Positions 50,105-59,509 are shown, counted from the stretch's first letter. The stretch: 64,000 nt of DNA from Pseudomonas pudica (GCF_015680405.1 NZ_JADLJS010000029.1:1-64000), one strand, 5' to 3'. The notes: generated by a model not told the origin, from the sequence alone. Translations and numbers: made by a program.

Positions 50105-52048
50105 TCAGGTACGGAACCTGCGCACCAGCGCATCCAGCTCATTGGACAACCCGGCCAGGCTCTCCGAATCCATCCGCGCTGCCTGGGCCAGTTCCGCCAC
50201 CAACTGCGCATCGCCATGAATCTGGCTGATATGACGGTTGATGTCCTCGGCCACCTGGTGCTGCTCTTCGGCCGCCGTGGCGATCTGGGTGTTCATGTCA
50301 CGGATCACATCCACCGACTCGCGGATCTGCCCGAAGCTGTCACGGGCCAGGCCGATGCGGCTCACCGACTGCTGCGAAACCTCCAGGCTGGCGTGCATCT
50401 GTGCGGCTACTTCGGCAGTGCGGCTGGCCAGGTTGCCAAGCAGGCCGTCGATCTCGGCCGTGGAGTCGGCAGTACGTTTGGCCAGCGCCCGCACCTCGTC
50501 GGCGACCACGGCAAAGCCACGCCCCTGCTCGCCGGCACGGGCCGCTTCGATGGCGGCGTTGAGCGCCAGCAGGTTGGTCTGTTCGGCAATCGACCGAATG
50601 GTGCCGAGGATCGACTGGATAGCGTTGCTGTCACGCTCCAGCTGCTGGATCGACTGCGCCGATTGCTCGATCTCCTGGCTCAGGCGGTCGACGCTATGTA
50701 CCGCGGCATCGATCTGCTGCTGGCCTTCGCGGGCCTGTTGCTGGCCGCTGTCGGCCGACTGCGCCGCCTGGCTGCAGGAACGTGCCACTTCGTTGGCGGT
50801 GGCGACCATTTCGTGGAAGGCGGTGGAGACCATGTCTACCGCTTCGCGCTGGCGGCCTGCGGCTTCGGCCATATCGCTGGAAACGCGGGTCGAGCTGCTG
50901 GAAGTGCTGAGGATCTTGCTGGCGGCAGCACTGATGTGCTGGATCAGGCTGCGAATGGCACCGAGGAACTGGTTGAACCAACTGGCCAGTTGCGCGGTTT
51001 CGTCGCGGCCACGGATTTCCAGGTTGCGGGTCAGGTCGCCCTCGCCCTGGGCGATATCTTCCAGGCCGCTGGTTACGCTATTGATCGGGCGCACGATCAG
51101 CTTGGCGAAGGTGGTACCGACCACAGCGAACAACGCAGCCAGTACCAGGGCCACCACGCCGATCAACCAGGTCAGGCGGGTGGTGGTCTGCATCACTTCG
51201 CTTTGTTCGATCAGGCCGATCAGGGTCCAGCCCAGCTGTTCGTCCGGGTAGATGTTGGCCATGTAGCGCACGCCATTCAGCTCCACTTCGGCCAGCCCCT
51301 TGCCGTGCTTGGCCAGCTCGGCGTACCCCTCGCCAAAGCTCGCCAGTTGCTTGAAGTTATGCTTGGCGTCACGAGGGTCGACCAGTACGTTGCCGTTGTT
51401 TTCCACCAGTAGCACGTAACCGCTTTCGCCCAGCTTGATCTGCTGGACGATTTCGGTGAGGCCTTTGAGCGAGACGTCGACGTTGACTACGCCGCCGGGG
51501 TTGCCCAACTGGTTGGCGACGGTGCGCACGGTGCTGACCAGCACGGCGTCGTCGGCAGCCCAGTAGTAGGCGCCGGTACGCAAGGTCTTGCCAGGGTTGG
51601 CCATGGCCAGCTGGTACCAGGGGCGGGTGCGTGGGTCGTAATTGACGAATTTTTGCCCGGCCGGCCAGCCAACGTAACCGCCGTCACTCACCCCATAGGA
51701 CATGTACGCATAGCTGGGATGCGCATTGGCCAGGCGGGTCATGAAGTCGAGCAGCTTGCTGGCCTGGTCACCCAGTTCGTAGGACGGGGTAGCGCTCATG
51801 TATTTGTTCAGCTCGCTGCCCGTGGCGGCGACCAGCGGTTGCGCAGCCATGTATTCGACGTTCTGGTTGATGCCCTGGAAGAAGATGTTCATCGCGTTGC
51901 TGACCTGGCGGATTTCCCGGCTGCTGCCTTCGAGGAATCCGTCGCGGGCTTCGCCGCGCAGGTTGAGGACCACCAGCGTGGCCACGAGGACGATGGGCAA
52001 GCCGGCGATGACCGCGAATGCCCAGGTCAGTTTCTGTTTGATGTTCAT
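50105..52048 (-). CDS. Methyl-accepting chemotaxis protein with a dCache sensor
   Basis: A 647-residue chemoreceptor. A membrane helix (about 8-30) is followed by a dCache_1 periplasmic domain (about 40-280). The pocket motif YDPRTRPWYQLA fits dCache receptors, many of which bind amino acids, but the exact ligand cannot be read. A second helix (about 285-310), HAMP, and a full signalling domain with EQTNLLALNAAIEAARAGEQ follow. Confidence 0.92.
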   Translation of the reverse strand: MNIKQKLTWAFAVIAGLPIVLVATLVVLNLRGEARDGFLEGSSREIRQVSNAMNIFFQGINQNVEYMAAQPLVAATGSELNKYMSATPSYELGDQASKLLDFMTRLANAHPSYAYMSYGVSDGGYVGWPAGQKFVNYDPRTRPWYQLAMANPGKTLRTGAYYWAADDAVLVSTVRTVANQLGNPGGVVNVDVSLKGLTEIVQQIKLGESGYVLLVENNGNVLVDPRDAKHNFKQLASFGEGYAELAKHGKGLAEVELNGVRYMANIYPDEQLGWTLIGLIEQSEVMQTTTRLTWLIGVVALVLAALFAVVGTTFAKLIVRPINSVTSGLEDIAQGEGDLTRNLEIRGRDETAQLASWFNQFLGAIRSLIQHISAAASKILSTSSSSTRVSSDMAEAAGRQREAVDMVSTAFHEMVATANEVARSCSQAAQSADSGQQQAREGQQQIDAAVHSVDRLSQEIEQSAQSIQQLERDSNAIQSILGTIRSIAEQTNLLALNAAIEAARAGEQGRGFAVVADEVRALAKRTADSTAEIDGLLGNLASRTAEVAAQMHASLEVSQQSVSRIGLARDSFGQIRESVDVIRDMNTQIATAAEEQHQVAEDINRHISQIHGDAQLVAELAQAARMDSESLAGLSNELDALVRRFRT

Positions 52049-52217
52049 CGACGCTCCCGGATTTTTTAATTATCGACACACGAGGCAGGTAGCTATTGCA
52101 TCGGCATGATCCGGGTTTTATGTAGGAAAAAAGCCCGTAATTACTAGGTAAAGTCGTCTTTGGTGACTATTCGGTCGTGTTTGGACGTATATGGCATACC
52201 AAAGGGCTGCGGGCAGT

Positions 52218-52628
52218 TCAGTGGCAGCAGCCATCCGCAGCGCCGTTGGCCAGGTCCTTGAGAATCGGGCAGTCCGGGCGGTCGTCTCCCTGACAGTGGG
52301 AAACCAGCTCACCGAGGGTGTCACGAAGGCTGACCAACTCTTCGATGCGTCGGTTCAGCTCATCGATGTGTTGCATGGCCAGCGCTTTCACATCGGCGCT
52401 GGCACGCTGGCGGTCCTGCCAAAGGGTCAGCAACTTGCCGACCTCCTCGAGGGAAAAGCCAAGGTCGCGTGAGCGCTTGATGAAGGCCAGGCTGTGCAGG
52501 TCTTCCGCCTGGTACAGGCGGTAGCCGCTGTCGCTACGCGTGGCGGGCTTGAGCAAGCCGATGGACTCGTAGTAACGGATCATCTTGGTGCTGAGCCCGC
52601 TGCGGCGGGCGGCTTGGCCGATGTTCAT
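52218..52628 (-). CDS. cueR: Copper-responsive MerR-family regulator CueR
   Basis: A 136-residue regulator. The MerR helix-turn-helix begins MNIGQAARRSGLSTKMIRYY. The copper-binding loop is Cys112 and Cys120 in HCQGDDRPDCPIL, the same positions as E. coli CueR. It should sense Cu(I)/Ag(I) and activate copA and copZ. The ATG overlaps the copA stop (ATGA), so it is cotranscribed with copA. Confidence 0.95.
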   Translation of the reverse strand: MNIGQAARRSGLSTKMIRYYESIGLLKPATRSDSGYRLYQAEDLHSLAFIKRSRDLGFSLEEVGKLLTLWQDRQRASADVKALAMQHIDELNRRIEELVSLRDTLGELVSHCQGDDRPDCPILKDLANGAADGCCH

Positions 52629-55024
52629 GGAGCCTCCTGGGTGTTGCTGGTGGGTTTCCACGCCTTGAGCCAAAGCGCGTTGCTCACCACGCTGACGCTG
52701 GACAGGGCCATGGCAGCGCCGGCCAGCACCGGGTTGAGATAACCCAGTGCGGCCAGCGGGATGCCGATCAGGTTATAGATGAACGCCCAGAACAGGTTTT
52801 GGCGGATTTTCGCATAGGTCTTGCGGCTGATCTCCAGGGCGGCCGGTACCAGGCGTGGGTCGCCGCGCATAAGGGTGATGCCGGCGGCCTGCATGGCCAC
52901 ATCGGTACCGCCACCCATGGCAATGCCGATATCGGCGGCCGCCAGCGCCGGCGCATCATTGATGCCATCACCGACCATGGCGACCACGCCATCCTGCTTG
53001 AGTGCTGCCACGGTCGCGGCCTTGTCGGCCGGCAGCACTTCGGCATGCACGTCGTCGATGCCCAGGGCATCGGCCACCACTTTGGCGCTGCCGCGGTTGT
53101 CGCCGGTCAGCAGGTGGCTGCTGATGTGTTGCGCGTGCAGGGTATCGATCGCCTGCGCGGCGCCGGGCTTGAGGCTGTCACCAAAGGCGAACAGGCCCAG
53201 CACCCGCGGCTGTGCGCCACGTTCGATCAGCCATGACAGGGTGCGCCCCTCGGCTTCCCAGGCCTGGGCCTTGGCGGCCAGGTCGCCGGGTGGCAGGGCG
53301 CTTTCGTCGAGCAGGCGGCGGTTGCCCAAGGCCAGCTCGCGGCCTTCCACGCGCCCGGCGATACCACGCCCGGTCAGCGACTGGCTGTCGACAACGCCAG
53401 GCACGTCCAAGCCCTGCTCGGCGCAAGCATCCAGTACCGCCTTGGCCAGCGGGTGTTCGCTGCCGCGCTGCAGGGCACCGGCAAGTCGGTGCAGGTCGGC
53501 GTTGCTGCCCACCTGCGCCTGGCTGTGGACAACGCGCGGGCTGCCGGAAGTGAGGGTGCCGGTCTTGTCGAACACTACGCGGTTGACCGCATGGGCGCGC
53601 TCCAGGGCTTCGGCGTCCTTGATCAGGATGCCATGGCGGGCGGCGACCCCGGTGCCAGCCATGATCGCTGCAGGTGTGGCCAGTCCGAGGGCGCAGGGGC
53701 AGGCGATGACCAGTACGGCGACGGCATTGATCAGCGCGGTTTCCAGTGGCGCGCCGGCCAGCCACCAACCGACCAGGGTGATCAGCGCCAGTACCAGCAC
53801 GGCCGGGACGAATACCTGGCTGACCCGGTCGACCAGCTTCTGGATCGGTGCCTTGGCCGCCTGCGCGTCTTCTACCAGGCGGATGATGCGTGCCAGCACG
53901 GTTTCGGTGCCCAGTGCCTGGGTGCGTACCTGCAGCCGGCCTTCGCCGTTGATGGCGCCACCGGTGACGCTGTCGCCGGGCTGCTTGGGCACCGGCAGGC
54001 TCTCGCCGCTGATCAGGGCTTCATCGGCATGGCTGCTGCCCTCTTCCACCACACCATCGACCGGGAAGCGCTCACCGGGTTTGACCAGTACCAGATCGCC
54101 GAGGCGCAGCTGGGCAATGGCCACGTCTTCTTCCCGGCCATCGACCAGACGCACGGCCCGCTCCGGGCGCAGGGCTTCGAGGGCACGGATGGCGCTGGCG
54201 GTCTGGCGTTTGGCACGGCTTTCCAGGTACTTGCCCAGCAGCACCAGGGCAATCACCACGGCCGAGGCTTCGAAGTACAGGTGAGGGGCCATGCCGGCGG
54301 GGGCCTGCGCCCACTGGTACAGGCTCAGGCCATAGCCGGCGCTGGTGCCCAGGGCCACCAGCAGGTCCATGTTGCCGGTACCGGCGCGCACGGCCTTCCA
54401 GGCAGCCACGTAGAACCGCGCGCCAAGAATGAACTGCACCGGTGTGGCCAGCAGGAACTGCACCCACGCTGGCAACATCCAGTGCACGCCAAACGGCTGC
54501 ACCAGCATGGGCACCACCAATGGCAGGGCTAGCAGCAAGGCTGCGCCGACCGCCAGGCGTTCGTTACGCAGGCGGCGTTGTGCAGCGTTCTGGTCGTCCC
54601 TTGCGGTTTGCGGCAGGCTGGCGCTGTAGCCGGCCTTTTGCACGGCGTCGATCAGCAGGTTGTCGGCGAGGGCCGCCAGCACTTCGAGGTGCGCGCGTTC
54701 GCTGGCCAGGTTGACGCTGACCTGTTCAACACCCGGCAGCTTGCCGAGGGCGCGCTCTACACGCCCGACGCAACTGGCGCAGGTCATGCCGCCAATCTGC
54801 AGTTCGACGGTGCGGGTAGGCACGCCATAGCCGGCTTCGCGTACGGCGTCGACCAGGGCGGGCAAGCTATTGGCCGGGGCCTGGACCCGGGCCTGTTCGG
54901 TGGCGAGGTTGACGCTGACCTGTTCAGCGCCGGTGACTTTGCGCAGGGCGCGCTCGACCCGGCCGGCACAGCTGGCGCAGGTCATGCCGGAGATCGGCAG
55001 GTCGTATGTGGTGGATGCGGGCAT
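52625..55024 (-). CDS. copA: Copper-exporting P1B-type ATPase CopA
   Basis: A 799-residue Cu(I) pump in the inner membrane. Two N-terminal heavy-metal domains each carry GMTCASC. The transport motif is CPC (Cys442, Cys444), the phosphorylated aspartate is Asp486 in DKTGT, and GDGINDAPALAAADIGIAMG closes the ATP-binding site. GGAGGAGA precedes the ATG at 55024. A CueR-type promoter lies 26-56 bases upstream. Confidence 0.96.
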   Translation of the reverse strand: MPASTTYDLPISGMTCASCAGRVERALRKVTGAEQVSVNLATEQARVQAPANSLPALVDAVREAGYGVPTRTVELQIGGMTCASCVGRVERALGKLPGVEQVSVNLASERAHLEVLAALADNLLIDAVQKAGYSASLPQTARDDQNAAQRRLRNERLAVGAALLLALPLVVPMLVQPFGVHWMLPAWVQFLLATPVQFILGARFYVAAWKAVRAGTGNMDLLVALGTSAGYGLSLYQWAQAPAGMAPHLYFEASAVVIALVLLGKYLESRAKRQTASAIRALEALRPERAVRLVDGREEDVAIAQLRLGDLVLVKPGERFPVDGVVEEGSSHADEALISGESLPVPKQPGDSVTGGAINGEGRLQVRTQALGTETVLARIIRLVEDAQAAKAPIQKLVDRVSQVFVPAVLVLALITLVGWWLAGAPLETALINAVAVLVIACPCALGLATPAAIMAGTGVAARHGILIKDAEALERAHAVNRVVFDKTGTLTSGSPRVVHSQAQVGSNADLHRLAGALQRGSEHPLAKAVLDACAEQGLDVPGVVDSQSLTGRGIAGRVEGRELALGNRRLLDESALPPGDLAAKAQAWEAEGRTLSWLIERGAQPRVLGLFAFGDSLKPGAAQAIDTLHAQHISSHLLTGDNRGSAKVVADALGIDDVHAEVLPADKAATVAALKQDGVVAMVGDGINDAPALAAADIGIAMGGGTDVAMQAAGITLMRGDPRLVPAALEISRKTYAKIRQNLFWAFIYNLIGIPLAALGYLNPVLAGAAMALSSVSVVSNALWLKAWKPTSNTQEAP

Positions 55025-55049
55025 GGCTCTCCTCCTTGGACAGGCCTCC

Positions 55050-55080
55050 AGCATCAACCTTGCCACGCAGGTAAGGTCAA
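55050..55080 (-). promoter_or_regulatory. CueR-type promoter of copA
   Basis: On the minus strand TTGACC and GATGCT are separated by 19 bases, the long spacer used by MerR-family regulators. The spacer holds the dyad ACCTT-N11-AAGGT. Its -35 overlaps the stop codon of the upstream periplasmic gene. Confidence 0.8.
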
Positions 55081-55463
55081 TAGCCCAGGCCGGCTCGCTT
55101 CAACTCCAGCCCATATTGCCCCATGGCGATGCGGTATTTGTTGATCTGGCCCGCCTGCAGGTTCAGTCGTGTGCTGCGTTGGTCCTCGACGCCCGCAGCG
55201 CAGCCGGGCATTTGCCCGGGCAGCAGGCGCAGACGCACGTCCACCGGGCCGGGCGGCAGGTTGAACGAGGTGGATTGCTCCTGGAACACGCGCCCGGAGA
55301 GCTGGTCGTTGAGGTAAATGCCGATTTCGCAACTGGTGGCCACTTCCAGGCGCTCCCGGGAAATGATCAGCACGCTGTAGTCCGAGTTGCCCTCGGCACT
55401 GGCCGGTGGCACTGCAGCCAGCGTGCTCAATAGCCCGACGACGCCCAATGCTGCCCTGAACAT
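55077..55463 (-). CDS. Periplasmic protein of unknown function in the copper cluster
   Basis: A 128-residue protein. The signal peptide ends near PPASA before EGNSDYS. The body contains CEIGIYLNDQLSGRVFQEQS and LLPGQMPGCAAGVEDQ, with two cysteines near residues 45 and 88. GGAG lies 8 bases before the ATG. It sits directly upstream of copA on the same strand and divergent from copZ. I recognise no family; a copper-related role is suggested only by place. Confidence 0.7.
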   Translation of the reverse strand: MFRAALGVVGLLSTLAAVPPASAEGNSDYSVLIISRERLEVATSCEIGIYLNDQLSGRVFQEQSTSFNLPPGPVDVRLRLLPGQMPGCAAGVEDQRSTRLNLQAGQINKYRIAMGQYGLELKRAGLGY

Positions 55464-55549
55464 GAAAAATCTCCTGCTTGCGTGATCATCAAAGGCGCAG
55501 CTTGGCCGACGCGCGCGCGGATTTCCACCCCGGCTATTGTCGACAGGTC

Positions 55550-55580
55550 TTGACCTTGCCCCGATGGCAAGCTTGAGACT
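55550..55580 (+). promoter_or_regulatory. CueR-type promoter of copZ
   Basis: TTGACC and GAGACT are spaced 19 bases apart, with the dyad CTTGCC-N5-GGCAAG in between. It lies 28 bases upstream of copZ and is the second such site in the cluster. Confidence 0.75.
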
Positions 55581-55607
55581 CGTGCAAAACCTGAAGGAGG
55601 TAACCCC

Positions 55608-55805
55608 ATGCAAGTGTTCAATGTACAAGGCATGACCTGCGGCCATTGCGTGAAAGCCGTGACCCGGGCGGTGCAGGAGCAGGATGCCGCGGCCAAGGTG
55701 GAGGTCGACCTGGCGGCCAGGCAGGTACGGGTGCAGAGCGAGTTGGCTCAGGAGCAGATCCTCACGGCCATTCGCGATGAAGGTTATCAGGCCGAAGTAG
55801 CCTGA
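55608..55805 (+). CDS. copZ: Copper chaperone CopZ
   Basis: A 65-residue heavy-metal-associated domain with the metal site GMTCGHC (residues 8-14). It would carry Cu(I) in the cytosol to CopA. GGAGGT precedes the ATG by 5-10 bases. It is divergent from the periplasmic gene. Confidence 0.92.
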   Translation: MQVFNVQGMTCGHCVKAVTRAVQEQDAAAKVEVDLAARQVRVQSELAQEQILTAIRDEGYQAEVA

Positions 55806-55812
55806 ACACTTG

Positions 55813-55900
55813 CCTGTGGGAGCGGGCGTGCCCGCGAACACCGGCACCGCCGGTGCCATCCGCCGCGCTGCCTGATTCGCGGGCACGCCCGCTCCCACAG
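55813..55900. repeat. Inverted REP pair, GGGCGTGCCCGCGAA class
   Basis: Facing units GTGGGAGCGGGCGTGCCCGC and its complement flank ACCGGCACCGCCGGT. They follow the copZ stop. Confidence 0.88.
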
Positions 55901-55999
55901 AGACCGCGGCAGCACTTGAAGTTGTTGCAAATGTTTTCATGTCGATAGGGCCCACAGCAGGTAGAATCGAGCACTTGCTTAGCCTGCTATGGATTCCTG

Positions 56000-57181
56000 A
56001 TGAACCTGCGAATGGTGCTCATCCTGGGCGCACTCAGTGCGTTCGGGCCCTTGGCGATCGACTTTTACCTGCCCGCCTTCCCGGCCATGGCACAGGCGTT
56101 CGCCACCGATGAAAAACACGTTCAGGCCACCTTGGCCGCCTACTTTCTCGGCCTGTCCATCGGGCAACTGGCCTACGGGCCGGTGGCTGACCGCTTTGGC
56201 CGGCGCAAGCCGCTGATGTTCGGGGTGACCCTGTTCACTCTGGCGTCACTGGCCTGTGCCTATGCTCCCAACCTCGACACCTTGGTGCTGGCGCGTTTCG
56301 TCCAGGCATTGGGCGGCTGCGCCGGGATGGTGCTGTCGCGGGCCATCGTCAGCGACAAGTGCGACCCGGTGGCCTCGGCCAAGGTGTTCTCGCAGTTGAT
56401 GCTGGTCATGGGCCTGGCGCCAATCCTGGCACCAATGCTGGGCGGGGTGCTGGTGAACGTGGCCGGCTGGCAATCCATCTTCCTCGCCCTGAGCCTGTTC
56501 AGTGCCGGCTGCCTGCTGGCGGTCAGCCTGGGCCTGCCGGAAAGCTTGCCCGAGCACATACCGCGGCAACCGCTGTCTGGCGCCTTGCGCCAGTACCTGC
56601 GCCTCTTCGCTGACCGGGTATTCGTCGGCCATGCCCTGACCGGTGGTATCGCCATCGCCGGCATGTTTGCCTACATCGCCGGCTCACCTTTCGTGTTCAT
56701 CAAGCTCTACGGCGTGCCAGCCGAGCATTACGGCTGGTTGTTCGGTACCAATGCCGCCGGCTTTATCCTGGTGGCACAGGTTAATGCACGCTTGCTGGCC
56801 AAGCGCGGGCCAGCGTTCCTGCTGGCGCGTGCTGTGTGGCTTTACCTGGCTGCGGGCCTGGCGTTGCTGGGTGTGGCGGCAATGCGGCCAACTCAGCTGT
56901 GGCCATTGTTGGTTCCGCTGTTCGTCTGCATTTCCAGCCTCGGCTGTATCATCCCCAATGCCGCTGCCTGTGCCATGAGCGGGCAGGGCGCACGGGCCGG
57001 TAGTGCCTCGGCGCTGATGGGCTGCCTGCAGTTCAGCGTCGCTGCCGGTGCCGCAGCGCTGGTCGGGCTGCTGCATGATGGCAGTGCGGTGCCGATGGCG
57101 CTGGTGATCAGCCTGTGTGGGGCGCTGGTGGTCAGTGTCGCGCTGCTGACCCGACGGTTGCCGGCCAAGGCTCCCGCATAA
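56000..57181 (+). CDS. Bcr/CflA-family drug exporter (MFS)
   Basis: A 393-residue 12-helix MFS protein. It has FGPLAIDFYLPAFPAMA at the start and YGPVADRFGRRKPLMFG between helices 2 and 3, as in Bcr/CflA bicyclomycin exporters. The cargo is not predictable. Its end overlaps a small gene on the other strand by 50 bases. Confidence 0.9.
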   Translation: MNLRMVLILGALSAFGPLAIDFYLPAFPAMAQAFATDEKHVQATLAAYFLGLSIGQLAYGPVADRFGRRKPLMFGVTLFTLASLACAYAPNLDTLVLARFVQALGGCAGMVLSRAIVSDKCDPVASAKVFSQLMLVMGLAPILAPMLGGVLVNVAGWQSIFLALSLFSAGCLLAVSLGLPESLPEHIPRQPLSGALRQYLRLFADRVFVGHALTGGIAIAGMFAYIAGSPFVFIKLYGVPAEHYGWLFGTNAAGFILVAQVNARLLAKRGPAFLLARAVWLYLAAGLALLGVAAMRPTQLWPLLVPLFVCISSLGCIIPNAAACAMSGQGARAGSASALMGCLQFSVAAGAAALVGLLHDGSAVPMALVISLCGALVVSVALLTRRLPAKAPA

Positions 57182-57329
57182 GCGGGTGAGGTGCCTGCAA
57201 CCGGGTTTCCAGCGTGGCGACGAAGGCGCGCGCTTCGGCCTCGCTGCGGAAACTGACCACGTGTTGATCGAGCTGGACCTGCCAGGGGCAGGCGGGGTTT
57301 CGGCTCGACGCACTGACGACAATTTTCAT
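57132..57329 (-). CDS. Small protein of unknown function overlapping the MFS gene
   Basis: A 65-residue protein (MKIVVSASSRNPACPWQVQL start) preceded by GGAGG at 9 bases. It overlaps the end of the MFS gene by 50 bases. The sequence VVSFRSEAEARAFVATLETR is helical and soluble-looking. No family recognised; the ribosome site is the main support. Confidence 0.5.
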   Translation of the reverse strand: MKIVVSASSRNPACPWQVQLDQHVVSFRSEAEARAFVATLETRLQAPHPLMREPWPATVGSAARH

Positions 57330-57816
57330 CGCGGCATACCTCCAAAGGGGGGAGAGCGGATGAAGTGTAGCGCTGCACCTTCGGCCTGCCATGACCTGAA
57401 TCAGTGTCCTGACTGACGGTCGCCAAGAACGTTTTCTACCTGTTTTTCCTGCTCGGGGCGCAATGCCCGCAAGCAGGTGGAACCTTCGCTTTGGCTTGCG
57501 TTATTTGTGGAAATTGGTTGTCGGCCGCGTCCGAAGATGCATCCGGTGTTTTTTCCGCCTGTCGCTCCCTTGTTCCCGCCATGTGGGCCTGGCTGCTTGC
57601 CCGCGCGGTCCGGACAGGTTTCACGCACTGTTTCACTGCTTGCCATGGGTAGGCATACCCAGTGTTTTTTTGCCGGTGGTGCCTCCGCGCTGTGCTGCCT
57701 GAATGGCGTTTTTTGCGGCTTATACTGGCGAACCAGGCCAGTGCCAGCGAGAGGCGCTTCCCTGCCAGGGGTGGCCATCGCATCCACACAGTGAACTTGC
57801 AGGGAGTTACAGGGAC
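57330..57816. other. 487-base region with no confident gene
   Basis: The region has several short open frames on both strands, none with a good ribosome site or recognisable sequence. It contains T-rich tracts and a TATACT -10-like box at about 57719. It may hold the promoter of the ArsR-like gene or a small RNA; I see nothing that can be assigned. Confidence 0.3.
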
Positions 57817-58530
57817 ATGAACGCAGCCAGCAGTATCAGCCAGATTGCCAGCCTGATGGCCGACCCCAAGCGCAGTGCCATGCTGTGGGCACTGATCGAC
57901 GGCACGCCGCGGCTGGCCAACGAGCTCGCGGTAATGACAGGCCTGACCTCGTCATCTGCCTGCGCACACCTTTCATTGTTGTCGTCGGCCGGTTTGCTCC
58001 GGCATGAAGCACGGGGCCGCAAGCGTTACTTCCGGCTGGCCACCCCACAAGTCGGGGCAGCGGTGGAGGCCCTGGCCAGTGTCCAGCTGGAGAACGCCAG
58101 GGGGGAGCGGGCCAAGGCGCCGGTATCACCGCTGCCCATGTCGATACGCAGGGCGCGTCGCTGTGGCGATCACTTGGGCGGGGAACTGGCCGGTGAGCTG
58201 TATCACCGTCTGGTGGTGGCCGGCTGGTTGGAGGGTAGTGGTCGACAGCTGATGGTAAGCGAGGAGGGGCGGACGCAGTTGGCTTTGGTCGGGGTCTACA
58301 TCGATGCCTTGGCGCCAAATCAGCAACGTGGCTGTGTGATCTGCCGCTGCACCGAGTGGAACGACCAGGGGCCGCACCTGGGGGGCGTGCTGGGGCAGGC
58401 CTTGTTCCGGCTGTTCCTGCAGTCTGGCTGGATGCGCGAAGCCGAGGACTCGCGGGCATTGCATATCTCTGCGCTGGGTATCCAGCAAATCAATCGCATT
58501 GCCCGCGTGCCGACGTTGCAGGTCGGTTGA
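57817..58530 (+). CDS. ArsR-like winged-helix regulator with a cysteine-containing C-terminal domain
   Basis: A 237-residue regulator. The N-terminal winged helix has MADPKRSAMLWALIDGTPRL, ELAVMTGLTSSSACAHLSLL and GLLRHEARGRKRYFRLA, as in ArsR-type HTH proteins. The C-terminal half is longer than usual and contains RGCVICRCTEWND, a cluster of three cysteines that could bind metal. It is convergent with the deaminase gene 31 bases away. Target unknown. Confidence 0.78.
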   Translation: MNAASSISQIASLMADPKRSAMLWALIDGTPRLANELAVMTGLTSSSACAHLSLLSSAGLLRHEARGRKRYFRLATPQVGAAVEALASVQLENARGERAKAPVSPLPMSIRRARRCGDHLGGELAGELYHRLVVAGWLEGSGRQLMVSEEGRTQLALVGVYIDALAPNQQRGCVICRCTEWNDQGPHLGGVLGQALFRLFLQSGWMREAEDSRALHISALGIQQINRIARVPTLQVG

Positions 58531-58561
58531 CCGCGACACCGTCATGCCGGCGTCAGGTCAA

Positions 58562-59509
58562 TCAGGCCAGCCGGGCATCCAGGCTGTTCTGGGCCAGGCG
58601 ACGGGCCTGGTCTTCGGTCATGCCCAGGTGCGTGTACAGGGCGTGGAAGTTTTCGGTGACATAGCCACCGAAGTAGGCCGGGTCGTCAGAGTTGACCGTT
58701 ACCTTCACGCCGCGCTCGAGCATGTCGAGGATGTTGTGCTGGTTCATGTGGTCGAACACGCACAGCTTGGTGTTCGACAGCGGGCACACCGTGAGCGGGA
58801 TCTGCTCGTCGATGATGCGCTGCATCAGGCGCTCGTCCTCGATGGCGCGCACACCGTGGTCGATACGCTTGACCTTCAGCAGGTCCAGGGCTTCCCAGAT
58901 GTACTCGGGCGGGCCTTCCTCGCCAGCATGGGCAACGGCGACCAGGCCTTCACTGCGGGCACGGTCGAACACGCGCTGGAACTTGCTCGGCGGGTGGCCC
59001 ATTTCCGAGCTGTCCAGGCCAACGGCGATGAACGCATCGCGGAACGGCAGGGCCTGGTCGAGGGTTTTCTGCGCCTCATCTTCGCTGAGGTGGCGCAGGA
59101 AGCTGAGGATCAGGCCGCTGCTGATGCCCAATTGTTCGCGACCGTCCCTGAGCGCCTGGTTGATACCGTTGAGCACCACTTCGAAGGGGATACCGCGGTC
59201 GGTATGGGTCTGCGGGTCGAAGAACGGTTCGGTGTGGATAACGTTCTGAGCCTTGCAGCGTTGCAGGTAGGCCCAGGTCAGGTCGTAGAAGTCCTGCTCG
59301 GTACGCAGCACGTCGGCGCCCTGGTAATACAAGTCCAGGAACTCCTGCAGGTTGTTGAAGGCGTAGGCACCGCGCAAGGTTTCCACATCTGCCCAGGGCA
59401 GGGCGATCTTGTTGCGCTCGGCCAAGGCGAACAGCAGCTCGGGCTCCAGCGAGCCTTCCAGGTGCAGGTGCAGTTCGGCCTTGGGCAGGGCGTTCAACCA
59501 GTCATACAT
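58562..59509 (-). CDS. add: Adenosine/adenine deaminase
   Basis: A 315-residue zinc deaminase. Metal ligands are His14 and His16 in ELHLHLEGS, His194 and Asp275 in NSDDPAYFGG, with the catalytic Glu197 in HAGEEGPPEY. Pseudomonads carry a branch of this family that acts on adenine rather than adenosine (the P. aeruginosa PA0148 protein), so the substrate may be adenine. Confidence 0.88.
   Translation of the reverse strand: MYDWLNALPKAELHLHLEGSLEPELLFALAERNKIALPWADVETLRGAYAFNNLQEFLDLYYQGADVLRTEQDFYDLTWAYLQRCKAQNVIHTEPFFDPQTHTDRGIPFEVVLNGINQALRDGREQLGISSGLILSFLRHLSEDEAQKTLDQALPFRDAFIAVGLDSSEMGHPPSKFQRVFDRARSEGLVAVAHAGEEGPPEYIWEALDLLKVKRIDHGVRAIEDERLMQRIIDEQIPLTVCPLSNTKLCVFDHMNQHNILDMLERGVKVTVNSDDPAYFGGYVTENFHALYTHLGMTEDQARRLAQNSLDARLA

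Noticed and set aside
57401..57794. Overlapping 79-128 residue frames on both strands
   Set aside because: No ribosome sites, and no recognisable sequence on either strand.
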